The notes below the pieces were generated by a model. The model was not told where the DNA came from and did no database searches. It saw nothing but the letters and a program-made list of their open reading frames with translations. A stretch of 64,000 bases of DNA from Sphingopyxis yananensis (GTDB taxonomy: Bacteria; Pseudomonadota; Alphaproteobacteria; Sphingomonadales; Sphingomonadaceae). A program made the position numbers and the translations under genes. Positions 27,080 through 33,963 of the stretch are shown here, piece by piece; the stretch's first letter is position 1; the number at the start of each line of letters is the position of its first letter. The stretch covers positions 496,001-560,000 of the forward strand of contig NZ_JAJEWI010000008.1 in assembly GCF_020687785.1 (NCBI RefSeq), read 5' to 3'.

Positions 27080-27385
27080 TCATGCTTGATCGGATGATCC
27101 CCCGTCTGTTTCAGATGGGGCCTGTTTTCCAGATGGGGCCGGCTCGATGATCAATCGTTCCAGCACCGCTATCCGTTGTTCCAGATCATCCTTTTTCTGG
27201 CGCAACATGGCCAATTTCTGCTGTTCTTCCGTTATACTTCGTTCAATCGCCAATGCGGGTCGATCAACGGTTTGACGTCGCCAATCCGCGCTGGTCCGCC
27301 GCAGCCAAAACCATAGGAACCGAATAGCGCGCTGGATGAGGAAGGCCGCCAATAACAAGCCCATCAACAGCATCACTTGCGCCAT
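27080..27385 (-). CDS. Small membrane/coiled-coil protein of the psp locus (first PspB-like)
   Basis: The 101-residue product has an N-terminal membrane helix (about 3-27, MLLMGLLLAAFLIQRAIRFL) and a basic patch. An amphipathic helix at about 50-80 contains KKDDLEQRIAVLERLII, again like the end of PspB. The last 20 residues are polar. The gene starts 63 bases after pspC on the same strand, with GGGGTGGTGA upstream of ATG. No catalytic motif is visible. Its function is unknown. Confidence 0.72.
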   Translation of the reverse strand: MAQVMLLMGLLLAAFLIQRAIRFLWFWLRRTSADWRRQTVDRPALAIERSITEEQQKLAMLRQKKDDLEQRIAVLERLIIEPAPSGKQAPSETDGGSSDQA

Positions 27386-27448
27386 TCACCACCCCCATCG
27401 TTCGGCATTCATCCTGCGGTGTTCGACCTGATATTGCGCCAGTTGCCC

Positions 27449-27829
27449 TTAGCGCAGCGCCTCAATTTCATCGGCCAGACGGCGATTATCGCTGGTGTAG
27501 AAATTCTCGATATCGCCCAAGCGGCGGTCCATATCGCGAAAGCGTGACCGGATATCGCGGGCGCTGGTGCTGGGGTTTTTGCGCACACCTTGCCAGAATT
27601 TCTGTTCATCCGCTGAATGATATAGTTCCACCGGCTTGTTCTGGCCCATCCATGCGATCATCATATAAGCGATGACCGTCCACGGAAAACCGCCCATCAA
27701 CGTCAGCAAGATCGCACCAATGCGAACCCACAAAACATCAACGCCGCTATAATCAGCAATGCCTGCACAGACACCGCTCATCTTGCCATTGGCGCGATCA
27801 AGGTAAAATTTCGTACGACGCGCAGTCAT
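27449..27829 (-). CDS. pspC: Phage-shock protein C (PspC domain)
   Basis: PspC is an inner-membrane protein that senses envelope stress and, with PspB, releases PspF from PspA inhibition. The 126-residue protein begins TARRTKFYLDRANGKMSGVC and has the PspC-domain signature GVCAGIADYSGVDVLWVRI. A membrane segment (about 34-58, IGAILLTLMGGFPWTVIAYMMI) follows, then a cytosolic helical tail ending RRLADEIEALR. The ATG at 27829 lies one base from the pspB stop, so the two are coupled. Confidence 0.93.
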   Translation of the reverse strand: MTARRTKFYLDRANGKMSGVCAGIADYSGVDVLWVRIGAILLTLMGGFPWTVIAYMMIAWMGQNKPVELYHSADEQKFWQGVRKNPSTSARDIRSRFRDMDRRLGDIENFYTSDNRRLADEIEALR

Positions 27830-27830
27830 G

Positions 27831-28115
27831 TCAGTTTCTCCGATTGTTGATGCGCTGTTCAAATTGATCCAGCATGGCCGAGCTATGGTCTTCCGATGGC
27901 TGGAAATGCGGATTGTCTGCTTTGACGATGCGCTCGACCGTGTGCAGGCGGGCTTCCAAACGGCGGGCTGTTTCGTACAGGTCATCCAGCAAGCGTTCGT
28001 CTTCGCCCGTCAGGGTCTGCGTCTGACGCCATTTGGTCAGATAATGCAGGATCAGCCACGGCAGACCCAGAAACAAGGTGCCCATCACCACAGGGACGAT
28101 GATAATTTCTGACAT
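27831..28115 (-). CDS. pspB: Phage-shock protein B
   Basis: PspB is a small inner-membrane partner of PspC. This 94-residue product has one membrane helix (about 4-25, IIVPVVMGTLFLGLPWLIL). The characteristic PspB coiled coil follows: DDLYETARRLEARLHTVERIV, then DNPHFQPS. It is slightly longer than the E. coli protein (about 74 residues) because of a polar C-terminal tail. It follows pspA by 20 bases. Confidence 0.92.
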   Translation of the reverse strand: MSEIIIVPVVMGTLFLGLPWLILHYLTKWRQTQTLTGEDERLLDDLYETARRLEARLHTVERIVKADNPHFQPSEDHSSAMLDQFEQRINNRRN

Positions 28116-28135
28116 AATCTCTATCCCTACTTTCT

Positions 28136-28816
28136 CTATTCGCCGGTGCCCGTTTGGCTGTGATTCTGGGCGGCTTTCAATTCGGCCAATTCATCAGCGA
28201 CGCGCTCGGCAGCTTGTAATTCCGCCAATTCTTCTTCCAACGACTTGCCGCGTCCCATCGACATGGCGTCCGCACGGCCCTGCGCAGCGTCAACACGGCG
28301 TTCCAATTCCTCGAAGCGCGAAAAAGCATCTTCGACACGGTCGCCATTGGTCATTTCCCGCATGCGATACAGATTTTCTGCGCTTTCCATGCGATTGGCA
28401 ATATGGCTTTGACGGCTGCGGGCGTCGCTCAGCTTTTGTTGCAGCTTGGCAATGTCGGCTTCATATCCGCCCAACACTTCGTCAAGCTGTGCTACCTCGG
28501 TCCGCAGGCGATCCGCCATATCGCTGGCCTTGCGCTTTTCGATCAAGGCTGCGGTGGCCAAATCTTCACGATTCTTGGACAAAGCCAATTCGGCTTTTTC
28601 TTTCCAATCCGTCTGTAGCGCATCCAATTTGGCGATGTGACGGCGCATTTCCTTTTGATCGGCAATGGCCCGTGCCGCCGAAGAGCGCACTTCGACCAAG
28701 GTTTCGTTCATTTCAAAAATAATCTGGCGGATCATCCGCGCCGGATCTTCCGACCGATCCAACAGATCGGAGAAGTTGGCAGCGATAATATCGCGGGTCC
28801 GGGAAAAAATACCCAT
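28136..28816 (-). CDS. pspA: Phage-shock protein A (ESCRT-III-like membrane remodeller)
   Basis: PspA binds stressed inner membrane and, when free, inhibits the activator PspF. The 226-residue protein begins MGIFSRTRDIIAANFSDLLD, the amphipathic membrane-binding helix, and is otherwise almost entirely coiled coil. Family features include DRSEDPARMIRQIIFEMNET and the KAELALSKNREDLA region. The ATG has GGAG upstream. The gene lies 118 bases behind the 56-residue leading gene, and a terminator-like hairpin sits in that gap. Confidence 0.97.
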   Translation of the reverse strand: MGIFSRTRDIIAANFSDLLDRSEDPARMIRQIIFEMNETLVEVRSSAARAIADQKEMRRHIAKLDALQTDWKEKAELALSKNREDLATAALIEKRKASDMADRLRTEVAQLDEVLGGYEADIAKLQQKLSDARSRQSHIANRMESAENLYRMREMTNGDRVEDAFSRFEELERRVDAAQGRADAMSMGRGKSLEEELAELQAAERVADELAELKAAQNHSQTGTGE

Positions 28817-28863
28817 TCATCTGCTCCAATAACTATCATCAGCAAGAGAAACCCTGTTCAGGG

Positions 28864-28915
28864 AAAAACCATGGTGCCGAAGCATGCAAGGGGGAAGAGG
28901 GCCCCGGCACCATGG
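28864..28915 (-). terminator. Terminator-like hairpin between the 56-residue gene and pspA (possible attenuator)
   Basis: CCATGGTGCCG at 28869-28879 and CGGCACCATGG at 28905-28915 are perfect inverse complements (11 bases). On the minus strand the stem is followed directly by TTTTT (28868-28864) and then a second small hairpin (CCCTG / CAGGG, 28852-28863). The pspA gene lies downstream in the same direction, so the structure should reduce, not abolish, read-through. Confidence 0.6.
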
Positions 28916-28934
28916 ACGGTTCGACATCAGCCCA

Positions 28935-29105
28935 TCAAATAATATGGCCTGCCGTCAAAGTGGATGTGACGGGAATGATGCCCAAATCTGGTAGATCAAC
29001 TTGGCTATTGGCCCATTGAGTCGGGCTTAATGCGCCAACCAAAATGGTCATGGCACCCAAGGCCGTCAGCAACGAACCGCTCAGCGAAGCTATCATCATA
29101 CCCAT
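28935..29105 (-). CDS. 56-residue membrane protein leading the psp operon
   Basis: I do not recognise this protein. It is the first gene after the sigma-54 promoter. The N-terminal half is a membrane helix (about residues 3-27, MMIASLSGSLLTALGAMTIL), followed by a polar-to-hydrophobic tail (PDLGIIPVTSTLTAGHII). A strong GGAAGGG lies seven bases before the ATG, which supports translation. No other start with a ribosome-binding site is nearby. It could be a small stress-induced membrane protein with the same role as PspD or PspG elsewhere (inference). Confidence 0.7.
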   Translation of the reverse strand: MGMMIASLSGSLLTALGAMTILVGALSPTQWANSQVDLPDLGIIPVTSTLTAGHII

Positions 29106-29160
29106 CGTCTTACCCTTCCTGATCTTTTCATGGTCTGTCCCGACCATTTGCCAACAGCAT

Positions 29161-29177
29161 TGCAGGAGGCGTGCCAA
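29161..29177 (-). promoter_or_regulatory. Sigma-54 promoter of the psp operon
   Basis: The minus strand reads TTGGCACGCCTCCTGCA from 29177 to 29161. The GG and GC elements are ten bases apart, and it matches TGGCACG-N4-TTGCA at all but one base. It points away from pspF into the psp operon, about 60 bases before the 56-residue gene. This agrees with PspF, a sigma-54 activator, being encoded next door. Confidence 0.9.
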
Positions 29178-29276
29178 ATGAAAAATTTCCCGGTTTTTCG
29201 CGCATTTTTTTCTTGCGACGCGCCGTGGCAAAAAAGAATTGTTGCTATTTAACGGGAAATATTCCCAATATTTGGC
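29178..29276. promoter_or_regulatory. Region upstream of the psp sigma-54 promoter, likely PspF binding sites
   Basis: These 99 bases lie between the sigma-54 promoter and the pspF start, the expected place for PspF enhancer sites and for the pspF promoter. The stretch is AT-rich and holds a dyad GGGAA-N3-TTCCC at 29254-29266. Binding is inferred from position. Confidence 0.4.
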
Positions 29277-30347
29277 ATGGAACATGAAACGCAGTTCATC
29301 GGCCAATCTGCCACCTTCCAAGATATGGTGGACCGCACCAGCTTGGCGTCGGTGCTGGACCGCCCCGTTTTGGTGATTGGGGAACGCGGCACCGGCAAGG
29401 AACTGATTGCCGAACGCTTGCACCGCCTGTCCCAGCGGTGGGACAAGCCCTATATTATCATGAACTGCGCCGCCCTGCCCGAAACCCTGATCGAGGCAGA
29501 ATTATTTGGCCATGAAGCAGGCGCCTTCACCGGTGCCACCAAAAGCCGCGCTGGCCGATTTGAAGAAGCGGACGGCGGCACCTTATTTCTGGACGAATTG
29601 GCCACCTTGTCCACAGCGGCGCAAGAAAGGCTGCTGCGCGCCATCGAATATGGCGAAGTAACCCGCGTCGGCGCATCCCGCCCCATTCGCGTCGATGTTC
29701 GCATTGTCGCGGCCACTAACGAACATTTGCCCGCCTTGGTCGAGCAAAATCGATTCCGTGCCGATTTGCTGGACCGTTTATCCTTTGAGGTGATCACCCT
29801 GCCGCCGCTGCGGGCGCGGGAGGGGGATATAGAGGTGCTCGCCAATTATTTTGGCGGACGCATGGCCGCGGAATTGGGGTGGCACGACTGGCCCGGATAC
29901 AGCCCCCGCGTCATGGCCCAATTCGAAGGCTATGACTGGCCGGGCAATGTGCGGGAATTGCGCAACGTCGTGGAACGCGCCGTTTACCGTTGGGACAATG
30001 CGCGCCAGCCGATTGACCAAATCACCTTCGACCCCTTTGCCAGCCCATGGCAACCCCGAACCAGCAAGCCTCCGTTCGATAGCGCGCCATCTGGCACCAT
30101 CAGCCCCGCTACAGCCACGTCCGCCGCCAGCGAGTCAACCGCAACCACGCCGCTACTTCCGCCCGCTGCGCCGCCGCCGTCCACCGACGGACGCATTGAT
30201 TTGCGCGCCATCGTCGATGCTTATGAAAAAAATATTCTGGCAGAAGCCATGGCACGGTGCCGCTACAATCAAAAAATCGCCGCCGAGGCACTTGGCCTCA
30301 GCTATGATCAGATTCGCCACGCCTTGAAAAAACATGGACTAAACTAG
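29277..30347 (+). CDS. pspF: Sigma-54-dependent psp operon activator PspF
   Basis: PspF activates psp transcription from sigma-54 promoters and is restrained by PspA. The 356-residue protein starts directly with the AAA+ domain and lacks an N-terminal receiver, as in E. coli PspF. Walker A is GERGTGKE near residue 34, the sigma-54 contact loop is GAFTGATKSR near 80, and Walker B is GGTLFLDELA near 98. The arginine-finger region follows. A Pro/Ala/Ser-rich linker of about 45 residues leads to a Fis-type helix-turn-helix at the C-terminus (NQKIAAEALGLSYDQIRHAL). It is divergent from the operon it controls. Confidence 0.94.
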   Translation: MEHETQFIGQSATFQDMVDRTSLASVLDRPVLVIGERGTGKELIAERLHRLSQRWDKPYIIMNCAALPETLIEAELFGHEAGAFTGATKSRAGRFEEADGGTLFLDELATLSTAAQERLLRAIEYGEVTRVGASRPIRVDVRIVAATNEHLPALVEQNRFRADLLDRLSFEVITLPPLRAREGDIEVLANYFGGRMAAELGWHDWPGYSPRVMAQFEGYDWPGNVRELRNVVERAVYRWDNARQPIDQITFDPFASPWQPRTSKPPFDSAPSGTISPATATSAASESTATTPLLPPAAPPPSTDGRIDLRAIVDAYEKNILAEAMARCRYNQKIAAEALGLSYDQIRHALKKHGLN

Positions 30348-30426
30348 CCCCGCGCTATTGCTCCGCCCCCAGCCCTAACCGCAATCTTTTTACAGGCGCA
30401 CAATAAGGCCGCAACGAACCCCTATG

Positions 30427-30939
30427 CTATTTCAAACTCGCATTCAGCGATTCTAGGATCGCTTGCTGGGCGCTATCCGCCTCCAACATCCGCTCCCGCA
30501 GGGCGTAAACTTCGGGCATACCGTCAAATTCTTCAGCAGCGCTGCGTTCCAAATATAATTTATCCAGCTCGGCTATCGCGTCGGTCAAGGGGGCACGCGC
30601 CGCCATCAAGCGCGAAATCGCCTGCTGGGCCACCACCCACGCCTCGCTGGCCTGTGCCGCCCCATTGGCTGCACCAACCAAGCGTACAGCATCGCCCCGC
30701 TGCGCGGAAAATTGGCTCTGCGCCTTGATTAACGCCGCATCCCAGCGCGCCAACCGCTCCCCCAATGCCGCAGGCAACGCACCGGGCGGCGCGACTGGTA
30801 CCGGCTGCACCGGAACATCGAATCGCCCTTCATAAGGACGCTTCGCCAAAGACGGTGCCACGGCGCTTTGGGTGCTGCCACAGGCTGTCAACGGTAAAAC
30901 CGCCAACAAAGTGATAAGAAAAGGGGCGCGCTTCATCAT
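30427..30939 (-). CDS. Putative lipoprotein, unknown function
   Basis: The 170-residue product has a lipoprotein signal (lipobox LTAC with Cys20), a Pro/Val-rich spacer, and a helical C-terminal region (about 58-165). I know no family for it. The ATG at 30939 is preceded by AGGAG. It is monocistronic, lies between pspF (convergent) and rplU (divergent), and has no recognisable catalytic motif. Confidence 0.75.
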   Translation of the reverse strand: MMKRAPFLITLLAVLPLTACGSTQSAVAPSLAKRPYEGRFDVPVQPVPVAPPGALPAALGERLARWDAALIKAQSQFSAQRGDAVRLVGAANGAAQASEAWVVAQQAISRLMAARAPLTDAIAELDKLYLERSAAEEFDGMPEVYALRERMLEADSAQQAILESLNASLK

Positions 30940-31160
30940 GACTCCTGATATGGGACGGCATCGAAGGCAACAAGCCCCGAATCGGCATAGCTGGAAATGC
31001 ACGCGATGAAGCGATTGTTCGCTTGATATCGCGGGCATATGCGGTTGACAGCATCACTTCCAGCAGGTAGTGGCGCGGTCTTTCCCGTAGGCTGGAAGAA
31101 TCAACTGCTTCGGCGGCTGGCTGGTAACGCGGGCAACTAGTTTTGATTGGATGGAAGACC

Positions 31161-31457
31161 ATGTTCGCAATCGTGCGCACGGGCGGCAAACAGTATCGCG
31201 TCGCCGCTGGAGACAAGATCGCTGTTGAAAAGATCAACGGTGAAGCTGGCGACACTGTGTCGCTTGGCGATATTCTGCTGGCCGGTGACGGCGGTGAAGT
31301 GAAAGACGCAAGCGGCATCGCCGTTTCGGCTGAAATCATCGCTCAAACGCGCGGCGAAAAGGTCATCGTTTTCAAAAAGCGTCGCCGCCACAATTACCGT
31401 CGCCGCAACGGCCATCGTCAGTCGCTGACGCTGCTGCGCATCGTTTCGGTTGGCTAA
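31161..31457 (+). CDS. rplU: 50S ribosomal protein L21
   Basis: The 98-residue protein begins [18 protein letters not shown] and ends with the basic segment [17 protein letters not shown], both typical of L21. The ATG at 31161 has GGAAG just upstream and is preferred over a frame opening at 31143. rpmA follows by 67 bases, the conserved rplU-rpmA pair. Upstream, about 220 bases without a gene separate it from the divergent lipoprotein. Confidence 0.98.
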   Translation: MFAIVRTGGKQYRVAAGDKIAVEKINGEAGDTVSLGDILLAGDGGEVKDASGIAVSAEIIAQTRGEKVIVFKKRRRHNYRRRNGHRQSLTLLRIVSVG

Positions 31458-31524
31458 AACGCGTTTGAGGGCCCCAGCGCGGCAACGCAGCTCGGCCTTC
31501 TGAACAAATTTAAGGAGTATAGTC

Positions 31525-31794
31525 ATGGCACATAAAAAAGCAGGCGGTTCATCGCGTAACGGTCGCGACTCAGCCGGTCGTCGCCTTGGCGTTAAGAAGT
31601 TTGGTGGCCAAGAAGTCATTGGCGGTAACATTATCGTGCGTCAACGTGGCACCCGCGTATATCCGGGCGTCAATGTTGGCATTGGCAAGGACCACACGCT
31701 GTTCGCCGTCGCTGATGGCCGCGTGCGCTTCCATGACGGTAAACTCGGCCGCAAATATGTGTCGGTCGACGTGATGGCCGAAGCCGCCGAATAA
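31525..31794 (+). CDS. rpmA: 50S ribosomal protein L27
   Basis: The 89-residue protein begins [20 protein letters not shown], the L27 N-terminus that reaches towards the peptidyl-transferase centre. [20 protein letters not shown] follows. AAGGAG lies upstream of the ATG. It is co-transcribed with rplU. A terminator lies at 31875-31916. Confidence 0.98.
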   Translation: MAHKKAGGSSRNGRDSAGRRLGVKKFGGQEVIGGNIIVRQRGTRVYPGVNVGIGKDHTLFAVADGRVRFHDGKLGRKYVSVDVMAEAAE

Positions 31795-31874
31795 GGACGA
31801 TTCACTTGGGTCGTCCTATCAAGGGATGACCCGGAATTATCCTTTTCGCATCAGGCGAAAAATAGTTCGAAAGA

Positions 31875-31916
31875 GGGAGACGGGTCACCCCCAGTCTCCC
31901 TTTTTTCTTGTCAAAA
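31875..31916 (+). terminator. Terminator after rplU-rpmA
   Basis: GGGAGAC (31875-31881) pairs with GTCTCCC (31904-31910), with an inner GGGT/ACCC extension, and a TTTTTT run follows immediately. It closes the L21-L27 transcript. Confidence 0.85.
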
Positions 31917-32031
31917 TTCCTGACCACAGGTTGTCCGGCGCGAAGAAAGGCATTTCCTCTCCCTCCATCTTGATTGTCGTCAAAGCGTCATCTGTTGGCG
32001 CCAAGGGGACTTTCCATTGGGAGTTATGATT

Positions 32032-32640
32032 ATGTTTGCGCGTACCGAAAGATTGTTGCTGCGGCCCGGTTGGGCCGAAGATGCCGCCGCTTTGCACCAA
32101 GTGATTTCTGACGAGATGATCGTCCGCAATCTCGCCACCGCTCCTTGGCCTTATCAGCCATCGGATGCCGACATGTTTTTGCAACGCTGGACCGAAGGCG
32201 TCGACAGCCGATTCGTGATGGTTCAACGGACCGCGTCCACGCCGCGGCTGATTGGCTGCATCTCGCTGGACCCGCAAGCGGATGGCACACCAGAACTTGG
32301 CTATTGGATTGCCCGTCCCTATTGGGGGCTGGGCTTTGCGACCGAGGCTGGCCGTCACATGGTGGAATTGGCCAAAACATTAGGCCATCGCCAGATCAAA
32401 GCGTCGCATTTTGTGGACAACCCTGCATCGGGCGCTGTTCTGCGCAAATTGGGCTTCCGCGCCACCGGCCAGCGCAGCCAACGCTATAGCGCGGCGCGGG
32501 GCACATATGTCGCTGCGGTCGATTATATTCATGATCTGGGCCACGGCCCCGTGGATGCTGACCCCAATCTTCCATCGGCCATGCGATGCACCCGCTGGCC
32601 CCATGATAAACGCGAAGGGTGGCGCTTGCACGCAGCCTAG
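32032..32640 (+). CDS. GNAT family N-acetyltransferase
   Basis: The 202-residue protein is a RimJ/RimL-type GNAT enzyme: TERLLLRPGWAEDAAALHQV at the N-terminus, LGYWIARPYWGLGFATEAG forming the acetyl-CoA pyrophosphate loop, and FVDNPASGAVLRKLGFRATG near the C-terminus. The acceptor cannot be predicted. I chose the ATG at 32032 because GGAG lies nine bases upstream. It follows rpmA but is separated by a strong terminator. Confidence 0.88.
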   Translation: MFARTERLLLRPGWAEDAAALHQVISDEMIVRNLATAPWPYQPSDADMFLQRWTEGVDSRFVMVQRTASTPRLIGCISLDPQADGTPELGYWIARPYWGLGFATEAGRHMVELAKTLGHRQIKASHFVDNPASGAVLRKLGFRATGQRSQRYSAARGTYVAAVDYIHDLGHGPVDADPNLPSAMRCTRWPHDKREGWRLHAA

Positions 32641-32688
32641 GTCCGGCCCTGCCTAGCCTAACTGCGCAACCATAGCCGCCGCTCCCAC

Positions 32689-32727
32689 AAAAAAGACCGT
32701 GCCACCGGATGGCGCGGTCTTTTTTTT
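32689..32727. terminator. Bidirectional terminator
   Basis: A stem AAAAAAGACCGTGCC / GGCGCGGTCTTTTTT (one G-U pair) ends in T runs on both strands. It lies between the convergent GNAT and DUF937 genes. Confidence 0.85.
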
Positions 32728-32749
32728 GCGCAGGGCGTTCCGCCCAATG

Positions 32750-33322
32750 TTATTTGCGGAATTTCGCGGCCATGCCCAAAATATCATCCAAGGGGTTGCC
32801 GTCGCCATTGCGGTCCAGCATCTTGCCCAGCCCGCCCAAGGCCCCGCCGCCGGACGAAGCACCACTAGCGCCGCCCATCAGGCCCCCAAGCAAGCCGCCC
32901 AAACCGCCCGCACTGCTACCGCCCGCTGCGCCGCCTTGCTTGGCCAAATATCCCGCCACCATCATGCTGAGAATCGGTAACATTTTCTTGAGCAGGCCGC
33001 TATCCAGTCCCGTCGAAGTGGCCGCATTGCCTGCCACTTGGCGGCTGACGTCTTTGCTGCCGAAAATCTCCCCCAAAATATCATTGCCCTTGTCGACGGG
33101 TGTGGGGCCAGAACCCAAAACCGAATCCAGCAAGCCGCCGCCGCCTAATTGGCCGATTAAACCGCCCAGTGCACCCCCGCCGGTGCCGCCCTTTTGAAAA
33201 CCCTCCAAAATCGAAGGAAGAAGCGCGGCTGCGCCCTGCTTGGCCGTATCGGGCGACACACCCAATTGCTGGGCCAAAGCATCAATGCCGCCCACTTGGG
33301 TCAAAATATCCGTCGGGTTCAT
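32750..33322 (-). CDS. DUF937 family protein with calcium-loop-like C-terminus
   Basis: The 190-residue protein belongs to the DUF937/YidB-like group, whose function is unknown. Features are the N-terminal helical LTQVGGIDALAQQLGVSPDT, a Gly/Leu/Ser-rich middle (GGLGGLLGGLMGG), a helix KKMLPILSMMVAGYLAK, and near the end LDRNGDGNPLDDILG, which matches the EF-hand or dockerin-type loop DxNxDG. The ATG at 33322 has AAGGAA upstream and begins MNPTDILTQVGG. Confidence 0.85.
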   Translation of the reverse strand: MNPTDILTQVGGIDALAQQLGVSPDTAKQGAAALLPSILEGFQKGGTGGGALGGLIGQLGGGGLLDSVLGSGPTPVDKGNDILGEIFGSKDVSRQVAGNAATSTGLDSGLLKKMLPILSMMVAGYLAKQGGAAGGSSAGGLGGLLGGLMGGASGASSGGGALGGLGKMLDRNGDGNPLDDILGMAAKFRK

Positions 33323-33473
33323 AGCTATATTCCTTCCACGCGTGATTCTGGGGAGCGAATGGTCTGCACAGGCATTGTACAGAAGCAAGACGGCAAAGAC
33401 GCATGAAAATGCGACCAATGCCGTCCCTCACCCCATGCCAAGCTTTATGGCATCCAGTGAACGGGAGATGAAA

Positions 33474-33866
33474 ATGGGAATTTTCAGTTCGATCAAGGAA
33501 AAAATCTTCGGCAAAAAGGACGCTGCACCCGCCGCAGCCAGCCCCGCACCTACGGCACCAGTTGCACCCGCAGCCTCCGCCCCGGCCGCGCCATCCACCC
33601 CTGCTTCGGTCAGCACAGTCGATGTCGAAGAAAATCTAAAGCATATGGCCGCCGGGAAAGATTTGAACTGGCGTACATCGATTGTCGATCTGATGAAGCT
33701 GCTGGGCATCGACCCCAGCCTCGACAATCGCAAGGAACTGGCCCGCGAACTGGGTTATACGGGCGAATTAAACGGCAGCGCGGAAATGAACATCTGGCTG
33801 CACAAGGCAGTGATGCGCGAATTGGCCGCTAATGGCGGCGTTGTGCCCGCCGACCTGATCGACTGA
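33474..33866 (+). CDS. DUF3597 family protein
   Basis: The 130-residue protein begins MGIFSSIKEKIFGKKD, followed by an Ala/Pro-rich linker (about 18-45). A conserved helical C-terminal domain follows (DLNWRTSIVDLMKLLGIDPS, LARELGYTGELNGSAEMNIW), the DUF3597 signature. Function is unknown, although the domain resembles peptidoglycan/LysM-associated helical folds only vaguely. The ATG at 33474 has GGGAG seven bases upstream. It is monocistronic and ends at a strong terminator. Confidence 0.85.
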   Translation: MGIFSSIKEKIFGKKDAAPAAASPAPTAPVAPAASAPAAPSTPASVSTVDVEENLKHMAAGKDLNWRTSIVDLMKLLGIDPSLDNRKELARELGYTGELNGSAEMNIWLHKAVMRELAANGGVVPADLID

Positions 33867-33907
33867 CCTTCGAACTATAAATTGGGTTCACAAAAGCGGT
33901 GGACATG

Positions 33908-33939
33908 AAAAAGGGGGCGCAGTCACTGCGCCCCCTTTT
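33908..33939. terminator. Bidirectional terminator between DUF3597 gene and pckA
   Basis: GGGGGCGCAGT (33913-33923) pairs with ACTGCGCCCCC (33925-33935) almost without a loop, flanked by A and T runs on both sides. It serves both convergent genes. Confidence 0.85.
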
Positions 33940-33963
33940 CTATTTCGAAACCCTGTGCAGGGA

